Made by a program: the position numbers and the translations under genes. From Muricoccus nepalensis (lineage in GTDB: Bacteria; Pseudomonadota; Alphaproteobacteria; Acetobacterales; Acetobacteraceae), in NCBI RefSeq assembly GCF_006438825.1, contig NZ_RCZP01000003.1, positions 317,682 through 381,681 on the forward strand: 64,000 nt of DNA, written 5' to 3'. The notes under the pieces were generated by a model, which was not told the DNA's origin, did not search any database, and saw only the letters and a list, made by a program, of their open reading frames with translations. Position 1 is the stretch's first letter. Each line of letters begins with the position of its first letter. This document shows positions 8,729-17,541 of the stretch, piece after piece.

Positions 8729-9231
8729 GCCGCCGGCCCGGGCGGGCGCTCCATGTAGCGGGCCTCCGGGTCGTAGCGGCGCAGCAGGGCCTCCAGCGCC
8801 GCGTCCCCGGCCTCCCGGAAGCCCTGGGCCCGCCAGAAGCCCGCCGTGCCCGCGATGGCCACGATGGAGAGGGGCAGCGGCCCGGCCAGCGCGGCCAGGA
8901 GGCCGAGGGCGCGCCGCCCGGCGCCGCCCCCCCGCGCCGCCGGGAGGATCGCCAGGTCGTGCAGGTGCAGCACCCCCGGCCGCGGCGGCAGGGCGCCGAG
9001 GGGCGTGTCGAGCGCCGGCGGCCGGGCACGGTGCCAGGGATGGGCGAGGGCGTAGCCGAGCGCGCCCCCCTCCCCCTCCAGCAGCAGGCAGCCCGCGGGG
9101 AAGAGGCGCTGCCGCTCGGCGAGGACGGCGTCCGATTCCGGGTAGGCCGGGTGGACCTCCCCCGCGATGCGGGACACCGCGCCCAGGTCCCCCGCCGTCA
9201 TCGCCCGCCAGCCCGGAGCCTTCCCCGCCAC
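8725..9231 (-). CDS. GNAT-family N-acetyltransferase
   Basis: The roughly 168-residue protein shows the GNAT pattern: beta-strand [17 protein letters not shown], then [23 protein letters not shown], which is the acetyl-CoA pyrophosphate-binding motif A (R/Q-x-x-G-x-G/A), and a C-terminal [13 protein letters not shown] resembling motif B. The GTG at 9231 is chosen because a GGGGAGGG ribosome site lies six bases before it; an ATG at 9201 is the alternative. The substrate is unknown. The gene is divergent from pyrB and tail-to-tail with ruvX. Confidence 0.82.
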   Translation of the reverse strand: MAGKAPGWRAMTAGDLGAVSRIAGEVHPAYPESDAVLAERQRLFPAGCLLLEGEGGALGYALAHPWHRARPPALDTPLGALPPRPGVLHLHDLAILPAARGGGAGRRALGLLAALAGPLPLSIVAIAGTAGFWRAQGFREAGDAALEALLRRYDPEARYMERPPGPAA

Positions 9232-9304
9232 GGCGCCCTCCCCTAAACACCCCTCGTTGAGCCGCGGGCACCCCCGTGGCGCGAACCGCCCTGCACGAGG
9301 CCCC

Positions 9305-10243
9305 ATGCCCCTCTACCCGCACCGGCACCTCCTCGCGCTGCAAGGGCTGGAGCCCCCCTACATCGCCGAGCTGCTGGACCTCGCCGAATCCTACGCCCTG
9401 CTGAACCGCGGCGGGAAAGCCCAGCGGGACCTGCTGCGCGGCCGCACCCTCATCAACCTCTTCTTCGAGGACAGCACGCGCACCCGCACCTCCTTCGAGC
9501 TGGCGGGCAAGCGGCTCGGGGCGGACGTCATCAACATGTCCGTCAGCACGAGCAGCGTGAACAAGGGCGAGACCCTGCTGGACACGGCGGCGACGCTGAA
9601 CGCCATGCAGACCGACCTGCTGGTGATCCGGCACTCCCAGTCCGGCGCCCCGGCGCTGCTCTCCCAGAAGGTGGACGCCGGCGTCATCAACGCGGGCGAC
9701 GGCACGCACGAGCACCCGACCCAGGCGCTGCTCGACGCCCTGACCATCCGCCGCCGCAAGGGCACGCTCGAGAACCTCACCGTCGCCATCTGCGGGGACG
9801 TGCTGCACTCCCGCGTCGCGCGCAGCAACATCCACCTCCTGCTGGCCATGAACTGCCGGGTCCGCATCGTCGGCCCGCCCACCCTCATCCCGGCGGAGGC
9901 CGAGGCGCTGGGGGTGGAGGTCTTCCACGACATGCGCGCGGGCCTCAAGGACGCCGACGTCGTGATGATGCTCCGCCTGCAGAAGGAGCGGATGCAGGGC
10001 GGCCTCGTCCCCTCCGCCCGCGAGTTCTTCCGCTTCTACGGGCTGGACGCGGCCAAGCTCCGCCACGCCAAGCCCGACGCCATCGTCATGCACCCCGGCC
10101 CCATGAACCGCGGCGTCGAGATCGACAGCGCCATCGCCGACGACCCCGCCCGCTCCGTCATCGGGGAGCAGGTGGAGATGGGGGTCGCGGTGCGCATGGC
10201 GGTGCTGGACGTCCTCGCCCAGAACCGGCGCCGGAACAGCTGA
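9305..10243 (+). CDS. pyrB: Aspartate carbamoyltransferase catalytic subunit
   Basis: PyrB (312 residues) joins carbamoyl phosphate and aspartate in the first committed step of pyrimidine synthesis. The carbamoyl-phosphate site [20 protein letters not shown], the [11 protein letters not shown] loop, [16 protein letters not shown] and the C-terminal [12 protein letters not shown] are all present. The dihydroorotase-like gene 1.5 kb downstream on the same strand is probably its assembly partner, as in other bacteria where ATCase binds an inactive dihydroorotase homolog. No pyrI regulatory subunit is seen. Two genes unrelated to pyrimidine synthesis separate them. Confidence 0.96.
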   Translation: MPLYPHRHLLALQGLEPPYIAELLDLAESYALLNRGGKAQRDLLRGRTLINLFFEDSTRTRTSFELAGKRLGADVINMSVSTSSVNKGETLLDTAATLNAMQTDLLVIRHSQSGAPALLSQKVDAGVINAGDGTHEHPTQALLDALTIRRRKGTLENLTVAICGDVLHSRVARSNIHLLLAMNCRVRIVGPPTLIPAEAEALGVEVFHDMRAGLKDADVVMMLRLQKERMQGGLVPSAREFFRFYGLDAAKLRHAKPDAIVMHPGPMNRGVEIDSAIADDPARSVIGEQVEMGVAVRMAVLDVLAQNRRRNS

Positions 10244-10328
10244 GGGCACGACGCCCGCTTTTTCCTGGAGCGGCCAACACGGCCACGGCCTAAGGTCGCG
10301 GCCGAGCCGTCACACGGGAACGCCCGCG

Positions 10329-11303
10329 ATGCCATCTCGCCGCCGCCTCGCCGCCGCCCTCCTGCCCCTCGCAATCGGGTCCCGGGCCCGGGCCCAGGCC
10401 CCCTCCGCTTTCCCGAGCCACCCGGTGCGGGTCGTCGTCCCCTTCCCGCCGGGCGGCACCGCCGACGTGCTCGTGCGTCTCCTCCAGCCGCCCGTGGCCG
10501 AACGCCTTGGCCAGCCCCTGGTGATCGAGAACCGCGCCGGCGGCGCCACGATCATTGGGACCGACGCGGTCGCCAAGGCGGCGGCCGACGGCTACGCCCT
10601 GCTCCTGGTGGCGAACAGCTTCGCCATCAACGCGACGCTCGTCGCGCATCCGCCCTTCGACGCCCGCCGCGACTTCACCGGGGTCGCCTCGCTCGGCTTC
10701 AACCCGCACGTCCTCGTGGTGAACAACGCCTTCCCCGCGAGAACCGTCGCCGAATTGGTGGCGGCCGCGAGGGCCGCGCCCGGGCGGCTCAGCTACGCCT
10801 CCTTCGGCAACGGCACCTCGGCGCATCTGGGGGGCGAAAGCTTCAAGCAGGCTGCCGGCCTGGAGCTGCAGCATGTTCCCTATCGCGGCGGCGCGCCCGC
10901 GCTGCAGGATGTCATGGGCGGGCAGGTGCCCATGATGTTCAACAACCTGCCCGATACCCTCCCCCTCATCCGGGACGGTCGCGTGCGGGCTATCGCCGTG
11001 GCGGGCGCCCGCCGCGCCGTCGTTCTTCCGGAGGTCCCGACCTTCGCCGAATCGGGCCTGCCGGGCGTCGTCTCCAACTCGTGGTTCGGCCTCGTCGCCC
11101 GCGCGGGAACGCCGGCCGGGATCCTCGACCGCCTCCACGACGCCGTCACCGCCACCCTGGCCGAGCCCGCCGTCGCGGCGCGCTTCGGTGAACTCGGCGT
11201 GGAGCCGCGCCCCATGCCCCGCGCGGCCTTCGACGCCTTCCTGCGCGACGAGTTCGACCGCAACGCCGCGCTCATACGCCGCGCCGGCATCACCGCGGAC
11301 TGA
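10329..11303 (+). CDS. Tripartite tricarboxylate transporter (Bug-family) substrate-binding protein
   Basis: The 324-residue periplasmic protein begins with a cleavable signal (residues 1-22, ending ARA). The Bug/TctC fold follows: HPVRVVVPFPPGGTADVLVR, the ENRAGGATIIGTDAVAKAAADGYALLL strand-loop, and the later ELQHVPYRGGAPALQDVMGG, which line the carboxylate-binding pocket. Bug proteins usually bind dicarboxylates or amino or aromatic acids and feed TctAB permeases. No permease lies nearby, which is usual for the many orphan Bug genes of such genomes. Its position between pyrB and the dihydroorotase-like gene is odd. Confidence 0.9.
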   Translation: MPSRRRLAAALLPLAIGSRARAQAPSAFPSHPVRVVVPFPPGGTADVLVRLLQPPVAERLGQPLVIENRAGGATIIGTDAVAKAAADGYALLLVANSFAINATLVAHPPFDARRDFTGVASLGFNPHVLVVNNAFPARTVAELVAAARAAPGRLSYASFGNGTSAHLGGESFKQAAGLELQHVPYRGGAPALQDVMGGQVPMMFNNLPDTLPLIRDGRVRAIAVAGARRAVVLPEVPTFAESGLPGVVSNSWFGLVARAGTPAGILDRLHDAVTATLAEPAVAARFGELGVEPRPMPRAAFDAFLRDEFDRNAALIRRAGITAD

Positions 11304-11307
11304 ACCA

Positions 11308-11745
11308 GTGCCTGCCCCACCCCGCCCGGCCGGAAGGCCCGGCATCCCGCCGGGCTCCATCGCCCTCGTCGTCAACGGCGGCCTCATGCGCGGCCTGCGC
11401 GCCCATGCCCGCCTGACCGGGGCCGGCGCCGTCTTCCTCGGGGAGGTGCAGACCGCCCCCGTGTTCCGCCTCTGGTCCATCGAGGACCGCTTTCCCGGCA
11501 TGATGCGGGCCGAGGCGGGAGGTGCCTCCATCGCCGCCGAGCTCTACGCCATCCCCCATGCCGGCTTCGCCGCGGTCCTGGAGAGCGAGCCGGATGGCCT
11601 CTGCGTCGGCCGGGTGGCCCTGGCGGATGGCACCAGCCCGCTCGGCGTGCTCGCGGAGCCTCGGCTGGTTCAGGGTCGGGAGGAGATCACGGCCCATGGC
11701 GGCTGGCGCGCCTATCTGCGGGCCAAGGGCATCCATCCTCTCTGA
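11308..11745 (+). CDS. Stand-alone gamma-glutamylcyclotransferase-like / allophanate hydrolase C-terminal-like protein
   Basis: The 145-residue product resembles the C-terminal domain of allophanate hydrolase (AtzF/DUR1,2): IALVVNGGLMRGLRAHARLT at the N-terminus, a central GRVALADGTSPLGVLAEP, and the closing ITAHGGWRAYLRAKGI. That domain has a gamma-glutamylcyclotransferase-like fold and in AtzF finishes allophanate breakdown. Here it has no amidase domain attached. The GTG start lies four bases after the stop of the Bug gene, and the start ATG in NGGLMRG would leave out part of the domain. Its role alone is unknown; a link with urea, allophanate or N-carbamoyl compounds is only a guess. Confidence 0.7.
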   Translation: MPAPPRPAGRPGIPPGSIALVVNGGLMRGLRAHARLTGAGAVFLGEVQTAPVFRLWSIEDRFPGMMRAEAGGASIAAELYAIPHAGFAAVLESEPDGLCVGRVALADGTSPLGVLAEPRLVQGREEITAHGGWRAYLRAKGIHPL

Positions 11746-11808
11746 TTGCCGCCCGGCGGCGCCCGCTCCCATGGCAGGGATCGGCCCCAACCCCTATAAG
11801 CGGCGCCG

Positions 11809-13083
11809 ATGCGCGACCTGCTGATCACCAACGCCCGCCTTCTCGATCCCGCCACGGGGCTGGACACCATGGGCGGCCTCCTGGTCCGGGAAGGCCGGAT
11901 CGCGGCCCTGGGCCGCGACCTGTCCGCCCCCGAGGGAGCGGACATCCTAGACGCCGGCGGCGCGATCCTCGCCCCCGGCCTGATCGACCTCCGGGCCTCC
12001 CTCGGCGAGCCCGGGCACGAGCACCGCGAGACCATCGAGACGGCGGCCGAGGCGGCGGCGGCGGGGGGCATCACCACCCTCTGCGCCCTGCCCGACAGCG
12101 CGCCCGCGCTGGACGACCCCGCCCTGGTCGGCTTCATCCTCCGGCGCGGCGAATCCACGGGCAGCCTCACGATCCTCCCCTACGGCGCGGCCACGCGGGG
12201 GTGCCTGGGCGCGGAGCTGACCGAGTTCGGGCTGCTGCGCGAGGCCGGCGCCATTGCCTTCACCGACGGGGCGCGGGCGATCGGCAGCGCGCGGACCATG
12301 CGCCTCGCCCTCTCCTACGCCCGCGCCTTCGGCACCTTCATCGTCCAGCACCCGGAGGAGCCCTCGCTGGCCCGCGACGCGAGCGCGACGGAGGGCGAGA
12401 TGGCGACCCGCATGGGCCTGCCCTCCAGCCCCGCGGCCGCCGAGGCGATGATGGTCGCGCGCGACATCGCCCTGGCGCGGCTGACGAAGGGGCACGTCCA
12501 CTTCGCCCATGTCTCCACCGCGGCCGCGCTCGACCTGATCCGCGCGGCCAAGGCGGAGGGGCTGCGCGTGACCTGCGACACGGCGCCCCCCTATTTCGAC
12601 CTCAACGAGACGGCGATCGGCGACTTCCGCACCTACGCCAAGCTCTCCCCGCCGCTCCGGCGCGAGGAGGACCGGCGGGCCGTGGTGGCGGCGCTGGCCG
12701 ACGGCACGGTCGACGCCATCGCCTCCGACCACCAGCCGCGCGACGCCGATGACAAGCGCGTGCCGTTCGCCCAGGCCGAGGCCGGGGGCGCCGGGCTCGC
12801 GACCCTTCTCGGCGTCACCCTCGCCCGCCACCACGCGGGCGACCTGCCCCTGCTGCGCGCCCTCGAGCTGCTGACGGCCGCCCCGGCCCGGCTGCTGGGC
12901 CTGGAGGCCGGGCGGCTGGCCACGGGGGCGCCGGCAGACCTCGTCCTCATCGACCCCGAGCGCGCCTGGAAGGTCGAGGCGGGGCGGCTGCCCGGCAAGG
13001 CGCAGAACTCGCCCTTCGACGGGCGGGCGCTGGAGGGGCGGGTCCTCGGCACCTGGAAGGCCGGGGCGCGCGTACACGGATGA
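11809..13083 (+). CDS. pyrC: Dihydroorotase-like protein, probably non-catalytic ATCase partner (PyrC')
   Basis: The 424-residue amidohydrolase matches class I dihydroorotase over its full length, but metal ligands are missing. The region that normally reads DxHxHLREPG is here D60-L-R-A-S-L-G-E-P-G, so both histidines of the HxH pair are gone, and the usual SDHAPH is S-D307-H-Q-P-R. His in HFAHVSTAAAL is kept. Such degenerate paralogs next to pyrB are known in Pseudomonas and some alphaproteobacteria, where they support ATCase assembly and a separate gene supplies activity. A catalytic role is therefore doubtful. The stop overlaps plsY by four bases. Confidence 0.85.
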   Translation: MRDLLITNARLLDPATGLDTMGGLLVREGRIAALGRDLSAPEGADILDAGGAILAPGLIDLRASLGEPGHEHRETIETAAEAAAAGGITTLCALPDSAPALDDPALVGFILRRGESTGSLTILPYGAATRGCLGAELTEFGLLREAGAIAFTDGARAIGSARTMRLALSYARAFGTFIVQHPEEPSLARDASATEGEMATRMGLPSSPAAAEAMMVARDIALARLTKGHVHFAHVSTAAALDLIRAAKAEGLRVTCDTAPPYFDLNETAIGDFRTYAKLSPPLRREEDRRAVVAALADGTVDAIASDHQPRDADDKRVPFAQAEAGGAGLATLLGVTLARHHAGDLPLLRALELLTAAPARLLGLEAGRLATGAPADLVLIDPERAWKVEAGRLPGKAQNSPFDGRALEGRVLGTWKAGARVHG

Positions 13084-13667
13084 GCGCGCTTCTTCTCGCC
13101 GCCGCCCTCGGCTTCCTGCTGGGCTCCATCCCCTTCGGGCTGATCCTCACCCGCGCCGCGGGGCTGGGGGACATCCGCGCCATCGGCTCGGGCAACATCG
13201 GCGCGACGAACGTGCTGCGCACGGGCAACCGCAAGCTCGCCGCGGCCACGCTGGCGCTCGACTTCCTCAAGGGCGCCGTCGCGGTCTGGATCGCCCGCGC
13301 CCTGCTCGGGCCGGAGACCGCGGGCGTCGCCGCCCTCGCCGCCGTGCTCGGCCACTGCCACCCGCCCTGGCTCGGCTTCCGGGGCGGCAAGGGGGTGGCG
13401 ACGGCGCTCGGCGTCTTCCTCGGCCTCGCCTGGCCGGTCTTCCTGGCGGCGGCCGTCACCTGGCTCGGCATGGCGAAGCTGGTGCGCATCTCCTCGGCCA
13501 GCGCGCTGGCGGGGCTCGCGGTCGCGGTGGTCGTCGCGGCGGCTCTCGGCGGGGGGGCGCTGGCCTGGCCGGTGGCCCTCATCACCGCCTATGTCTACGC
13601 CCGCCACCACGCCAACATCCGCCGCCTCCTCGCCGGCACGGAGCCCCGGATCGGCGAGGGCAAGTGA
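13080..13667 (+). CDS. plsY: Glycerol-3-phosphate acyltransferase (acyl-phosphate dependent)
   Basis: PlsY (195 residues) is an inner-membrane enzyme that transfers the acyl group from acyl phosphate to glycerol 3-phosphate, starting phospholipid synthesis. Family motifs are seen between membrane segments: GSIPFGLI, IGSGNIGATNVLRTGNRK, LGHCHPPWLGFRGGKGVATALG (motif split over two loops) and the C-terminal YARHHANIRRLLAGTE. The start overlaps the upstream stop as ATGA and its own stop overlaps dprA as GTGA. Its partner plsX, which makes the acyl phosphate, lies at 34-35 kb. Confidence 0.95.
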   Translation: MSALLLAAALGFLLGSIPFGLILTRAAGLGDIRAIGSGNIGATNVLRTGNRKLAAATLALDFLKGAVAVWIARALLGPETAGVAALAAVLGHCHPPWLGFRGGKGVATALGVFLGLAWPVFLAAAVTWLGMAKLVRISSASALAGLAVAVVVAAALGGGALAWPVALITAYVYARHHANIRRLLAGTEPRIGEGK

Positions 13668-14785
13668 CCCCGGCCGAGTCGCTCGCCCGGCTGCGGCTCG
13701 CCCGCACCGAGGGAATTGGCCCGCAGAATTTCAGTCGCCTGCTGGAACGGCACGGCAGCACCGCCGCCGTGCTGCGCGCCCTCCGCGCGGAGGGGGCCGG
13801 GCGCTTCAATCCGCCCGCGCCCGGCGCCGTGGAGCGGGAGCACGACGCGGTGCTCGCGCTCGGCGGCGCCTGGCTGCACCGCGGCACCGATCCCTACCCG
13901 CCCCTCCTCGCGCAGCTCGAGGACGCGCCGCCGGTGCTGGCGGCGCTGGGCGACCTCTCGCTCCTCGCGGGCCGGGGGGTCGCGGTGGTGGGGGCGCGGA
14001 ACGCCTCGGCGGGGGGCCGGCGGATCGCGGAGGACATGGCGGAGGAACTGGCCGGGGCCGGGGTGACCGTCACCTCCGGCCTCGCCCGCGGGATCGACAC
14101 CGCCGCCCATACCGGCGCGCTCCGCCACCGCCGGACGATCGCGGCCATCGCGGGCGGGCTCGATGTCGCCTACCCGCCCGAGAACCGGGACCTCCAGGAC
14201 CGGATCGCGGAGGTCGGGCTCCTGCTCGCCGAGGCGCCGCTCGGCACCGCGCCGCTGGCGCGGCACTTCCCGCGGCGCAACCGGATCGTCGCCGGCCTCT
14301 CGCTCGGCGTGGTGGTGGTGGAGGCGGCGCCGCGCTCGGGCACGCTCATCACGGCCCGCCTGGGCGCCGAGGCGGGGCGGGAGATCTACGCGGTGCCAGG
14401 CTCGCCGCTCGACCCCCGCTGCCGGGGCTCGAACGACCTCCTGCGGCAGGGGGCGCATCTCTGCGAGACGGCGGCGGACGTGCTGGACACCCTGCCCGCC
14501 GGCCCGGGGCTGGCGCGCCTCCGCGCCGCGCCCGGCCGGCCCGCTCCCTCGCGCGAGCCCGCGCGCGCCCAGGCGACGCGCGAGGAATCAACGCCTTCCG
14601 AGCTCCTCTCCCTCATCGGCCCGACACCCGTAACGGTTGACGAGGTGCTCCGCCGCTGCCACCTAACCGCGTCAACCGCCCGCGCCGCGCTTCTCGACCT
14701 GGAGCTGGCGGGCCTGATCGAGGCGCTTCCCGGAAACTGCGTCGTGCGTTCCGGCATTCAGCGCACAGATGAACCGGAGGGCTAA
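13664..14785 (+). CDS. dprA: DNA-processing protein DprA
   Basis: DprA (373 residues) loads RecA onto incoming single-stranded DNA during natural transformation. An N-terminal helix-hairpin-helix-like region (1-60) is followed by the extended Rossmann fold with VAVVGARNASAGG, TSGLARGIDTAAH, and RRNRIVAGLSLGVVVVEA, then a winged-helix-like C-terminal DprA_WH domain (residues about 300-365). The start is GTG inside the plsY stop (GTGA). Location before topA is a common arrangement in proteobacteria. Confidence 0.95.
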   Translation: MTPAESLARLRLARTEGIGPQNFSRLLERHGSTAAVLRALRAEGAGRFNPPAPGAVEREHDAVLALGGAWLHRGTDPYPPLLAQLEDAPPVLAALGDLSLLAGRGVAVVGARNASAGGRRIAEDMAEELAGAGVTVTSGLARGIDTAAHTGALRHRRTIAAIAGGLDVAYPPENRDLQDRIAEVGLLLAEAPLGTAPLARHFPRRNRIVAGLSLGVVVVEAAPRSGTLITARLGAEAGREIYAVPGSPLDPRCRGSNDLLRQGAHLCETAADVLDTLPAGPGLARLRAAPGRPAPSREPARAQATREESTPSELLSLIGPTPVTVDEVLRRCHLTASTARAALLDLELAGLIEALPGNCVVRSGIQRTDEPEG

Positions 14786-14795
14786 AAGGCCCCAC

Positions 14796-17540
14796 ATGAC
14801 AGACGTCGTCGTCGTCGAATCGCCCGCAAAGGCGAAGACCATCAACAAGTACCTGGGCGACGGATACACCGTCCTCGCCTCCTTCGGCCATGTCCGCGAC
14901 CTTCCCGCCAAGGACGGCTCCGTCCGGCCGGAGGAGGACTTCGCGATGGACTGGTCCTCGGAGGAGCGCGGCGAGCGCCAGGTCCGCGAGATCGTCCAGG
15001 CGCTGAAAGCGGGCGGGTCCAAGCGCCTCTACCTCGCCACCGACCCGGATCGGGAGGGCGAGGCCATCTCCTGGCACGTCCGGCAGATGCTGGAGGGCCG
15101 CAAGGCGCTGAAGGGGATCGAGGTCCACCGGATAACCTTCAACGAGATCACCAAGCGCGCCATCCAGCACGCGATCGAGCACCCGCGCGACCTCGACATC
15201 CCCCTCATCGACGCCTACCTCGCGCGCCGCGCGCTCGACTACCTCGTCGGCTTCACCCTCTCGCCGGTGCTCTGGCGCAAGCTCCCGGGCAGCCGCTCGG
15301 CCGGGCGCGTGCAGTCGGTGGCGCTGCGCCTGATCACCGACCGCGAGGCGGAGATCGAGGTCTTCAAGCCCCGCGAGTACTGGACGATCGAGGCGGCCTT
15401 CCGCACCCCGGCGGGCGCCCCCTTCACGGCGCGGCTGACGCATCTCGAGGGCAAGCGGCTCGACCAGTTCGACCTGGCGGACGAGGCCGCGGCGGCGCGC
15501 GCGAAGGGCCTCGTCGAGGGGGGCTCCTTCACCGTCTCGGCGGTGGAGAAGAAGCGCACCCGGCGCAACCCGCCGCCGCCCTTCACCACCTCCACCCTCC
15601 AGCAGGAGAGCAGCCGCAAGCTCGGCTTCGGCGCCCAGGCGACGATGCGCCTCGCCCAGCAGCTCTACGAGGGCGTGGACATCGGCGGCGAGACGGTCGG
15701 CCTCATCACCTACATGCGGACCGACGGCGTGCAGATGTCGCGGGAGGCCATCGGCGAGATCCGCGACCACGTGAAGGAGGCCTTCGGCGAGCCCTACCTT
15801 CCCGCCGCCCCCCGCGAGTACGCGACGAAGGCGAAGAACGCGCAGGAGGCCCACGAGGCCGTGCGCCCGACCGACGTGCGCCGCACCCCGCAGGACGTCG
15901 CCCGCTACCTCAACCCCGAGCAGCGGCGGCTCTACGACCTCGTCTGGAAGCGCGCCGTCGCCTCGCAGATGCAGTCGGCCGAGATGGACCAGACGGCGGT
16001 GGACATCGACGACGCCGCCGGCCGAGCGCGCCTCCGCGCCACCGGCCAGGTCATCGCCTTCGACGGCTACCTGAAGCTCTACCGCGAGGACATCGACGAC
16101 CCCCGGCAGGCCGCCGACGACGAGAACCGCACCCTGCCGCCGATCGCGCAGGGCGAGGAGCCGCGGCGCGACAGCGTCACCTCTACCCAGCACTTCACCC
16201 AGCCGCCGCCGCGCTACTCCGAGGCGTCGCTCGTGAAGAAGATGGAGGAGCTCGGCATCGGGCGCCCCTCCACCTACGCCTCGATCCTGCAGACGCTGCA
16301 GGACCGGGAATACGTCCGCATCGACCAACGGCGCTTCATCCCGGAGGACCGCGGGCGGCTCGTCACGGCCTTCCTCGTCTCCTTCTTCGAGCGCTACGTC
16401 GACACGAACTTCACGGCGGCGCTGGAGGAGAAGCTCGACGACATCTCGGGCGGGCGGGCCGACTGGCGCGCCGTGATGCACGAGTTCTGGGACCAGTTCC
16501 GCCAGGCCGTGGACGCGACGAAGGACCTCAAGATCAGCGACGTCATCGACGCGCTGGACGAGGACCTCGGCCCGCACTTCTTCCCGGCGCGCGAGGGCGG
16601 CACCGACCCCCGGGCCTGCCCGACCTGCGTGAACGAGCACCGCCTGGGCGGGCGGCTGGGCCTTCGCCTCGGCCGCACCGGCGCCTTCATCGGCTGCTCG
16701 AACTACCCGGAGTGCCGCTACACGCGCCCGCTCGTGGTGCCCTCGGCGGACGGGGAAGACGCCGGCAACGAGGGGCCGCGCGCCCTCGGCACCGACCCCG
16801 CGACGGGGCAGGAGGTCTCGCTGCGGCGCGGTCCCTACGGGCTCTACGCCCAGCTCGGCGAGCCCGGCACGGACGAGAAGGGCAAGCTGACCAAGCCGCG
16901 CCGCGCCTCGCTGCCCCGCGGCATGGACCCGGAGACGCTGACGATCGACCGCGCCCTCGCGCTGCTGAACATGCCGCGCGTGGTCGGGCTGCACCCAGAG
17001 ACGGGCGAGGAGATCACCGCCAATCTCGGCCGCTTCGGGCCCTACCTGAAGATGGGCGCCCTCTCGCAGAGCGTGCAGGCGGACGACGACATCCTCTCGC
17101 TCGGCATGAACCGGGCGATGGAGCTGCTGGCCAACGCCAAGCCGCGGGGCATCGTGCTCGGCAACCACCCGAAGGACGCGGCGCCCGTCGAGGTGAAGCG
17201 GGGGCGCTTCGGGCCCTACGCCCAGCACGGCAACACCGTCGCCTCCCTGCCGCGCGGGGTCCAGATGGAGGACTTCACCCTCGACCAGGCCGTCGCGCTG
17301 CTGGCCGAGAAGGGCAAGCCGCTGCCGCCGAAGAAGGGCCCCGGCGGCAAGAAGGCGCCGGCGAGGAAGGCGGCCGCGAAGCCCGCGGCGGAGGCGGCGC
17401 CCGCGCCGGCCAAGGCCGCGCCCAAGCCCGCGGCCAAGAAGGCGCCCGCGAAGAAGGCCCCGGCGAAGAAGCCGGCCGCCAAGAAGGTCCCTGCCAAGGC
17501 CGCGCCCAAGGCGAAGGCGGCCGCGAAGGGCCAGGGCTGA
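14796..17540 (+). CDS. topA: DNA topoisomerase I with basic Ala/Lys/Pro tail
   Basis: TopA (914 residues) relaxes negative supercoils. The Toprim domain shows VVVESPAKAKTINKYL and ATDPDREGEAISWH; the active-site tyrosine lies in YMRTDGVQMS. One C4 zinc ribbon is visible (CPTC near residue 608, then CSNYPEC), followed by several topo-C repeats of the form FGPYxxxG. The last ~70 residues are a lysine/alanine/proline-rich histone-H1-like tail with AKKAPAKKAPAKK units. Such tails on TopA occur in GC-rich bacteria and are thought to help DNA binding. A GGAGG lies upstream of the chosen ATG at 14796. Confidence 0.96.
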   Translation: MTDVVVVESPAKAKTINKYLGDGYTVLASFGHVRDLPAKDGSVRPEEDFAMDWSSEERGERQVREIVQALKAGGSKRLYLATDPDREGEAISWHVRQMLEGRKALKGIEVHRITFNEITKRAIQHAIEHPRDLDIPLIDAYLARRALDYLVGFTLSPVLWRKLPGSRSAGRVQSVALRLITDREAEIEVFKPREYWTIEAAFRTPAGAPFTARLTHLEGKRLDQFDLADEAAAARAKGLVEGGSFTVSAVEKKRTRRNPPPPFTTSTLQQESSRKLGFGAQATMRLAQQLYEGVDIGGETVGLITYMRTDGVQMSREAIGEIRDHVKEAFGEPYLPAAPREYATKAKNAQEAHEAVRPTDVRRTPQDVARYLNPEQRRLYDLVWKRAVASQMQSAEMDQTAVDIDDAAGRARLRATGQVIAFDGYLKLYREDIDDPRQAADDENRTLPPIAQGEEPRRDSVTSTQHFTQPPPRYSEASLVKKMEELGIGRPSTYASILQTLQDREYVRIDQRRFIPEDRGRLVTAFLVSFFERYVDTNFTAALEEKLDDISGGRADWRAVMHEFWDQFRQAVDATKDLKISDVIDALDEDLGPHFFPAREGGTDPRACPTCVNEHRLGGRLGLRLGRTGAFIGCSNYPECRYTRPLVVPSADGEDAGNEGPRALGTDPATGQEVSLRRGPYGLYAQLGEPGTDEKGKLTKPRRASLPRGMDPETLTIDRALALLNMPRVVGLHPETGEEITANLGRFGPYLKMGALSQSVQADDDILSLGMNRAMELLANAKPRGIVLGNHPKDAAPVEVKRGRFGPYAQHGNTVASLPRGVQMEDFTLDQAVALLAEKGKPLPPKKGPGGKKAPARKAAAKPAAEAAPAPAKAAPKPAAKKAPAKKAPAKKPAAKKVPAKAAPKAKAAAKGQG

Positions 17541-17541
17541 G

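Noticed and set aside
17330-17538. Tandem repeat or CRISPR-like array
   Set aside because: The repetition is in frame and encodes the Lys/Ala/Pro tail of TopA; there are no regular spacers.
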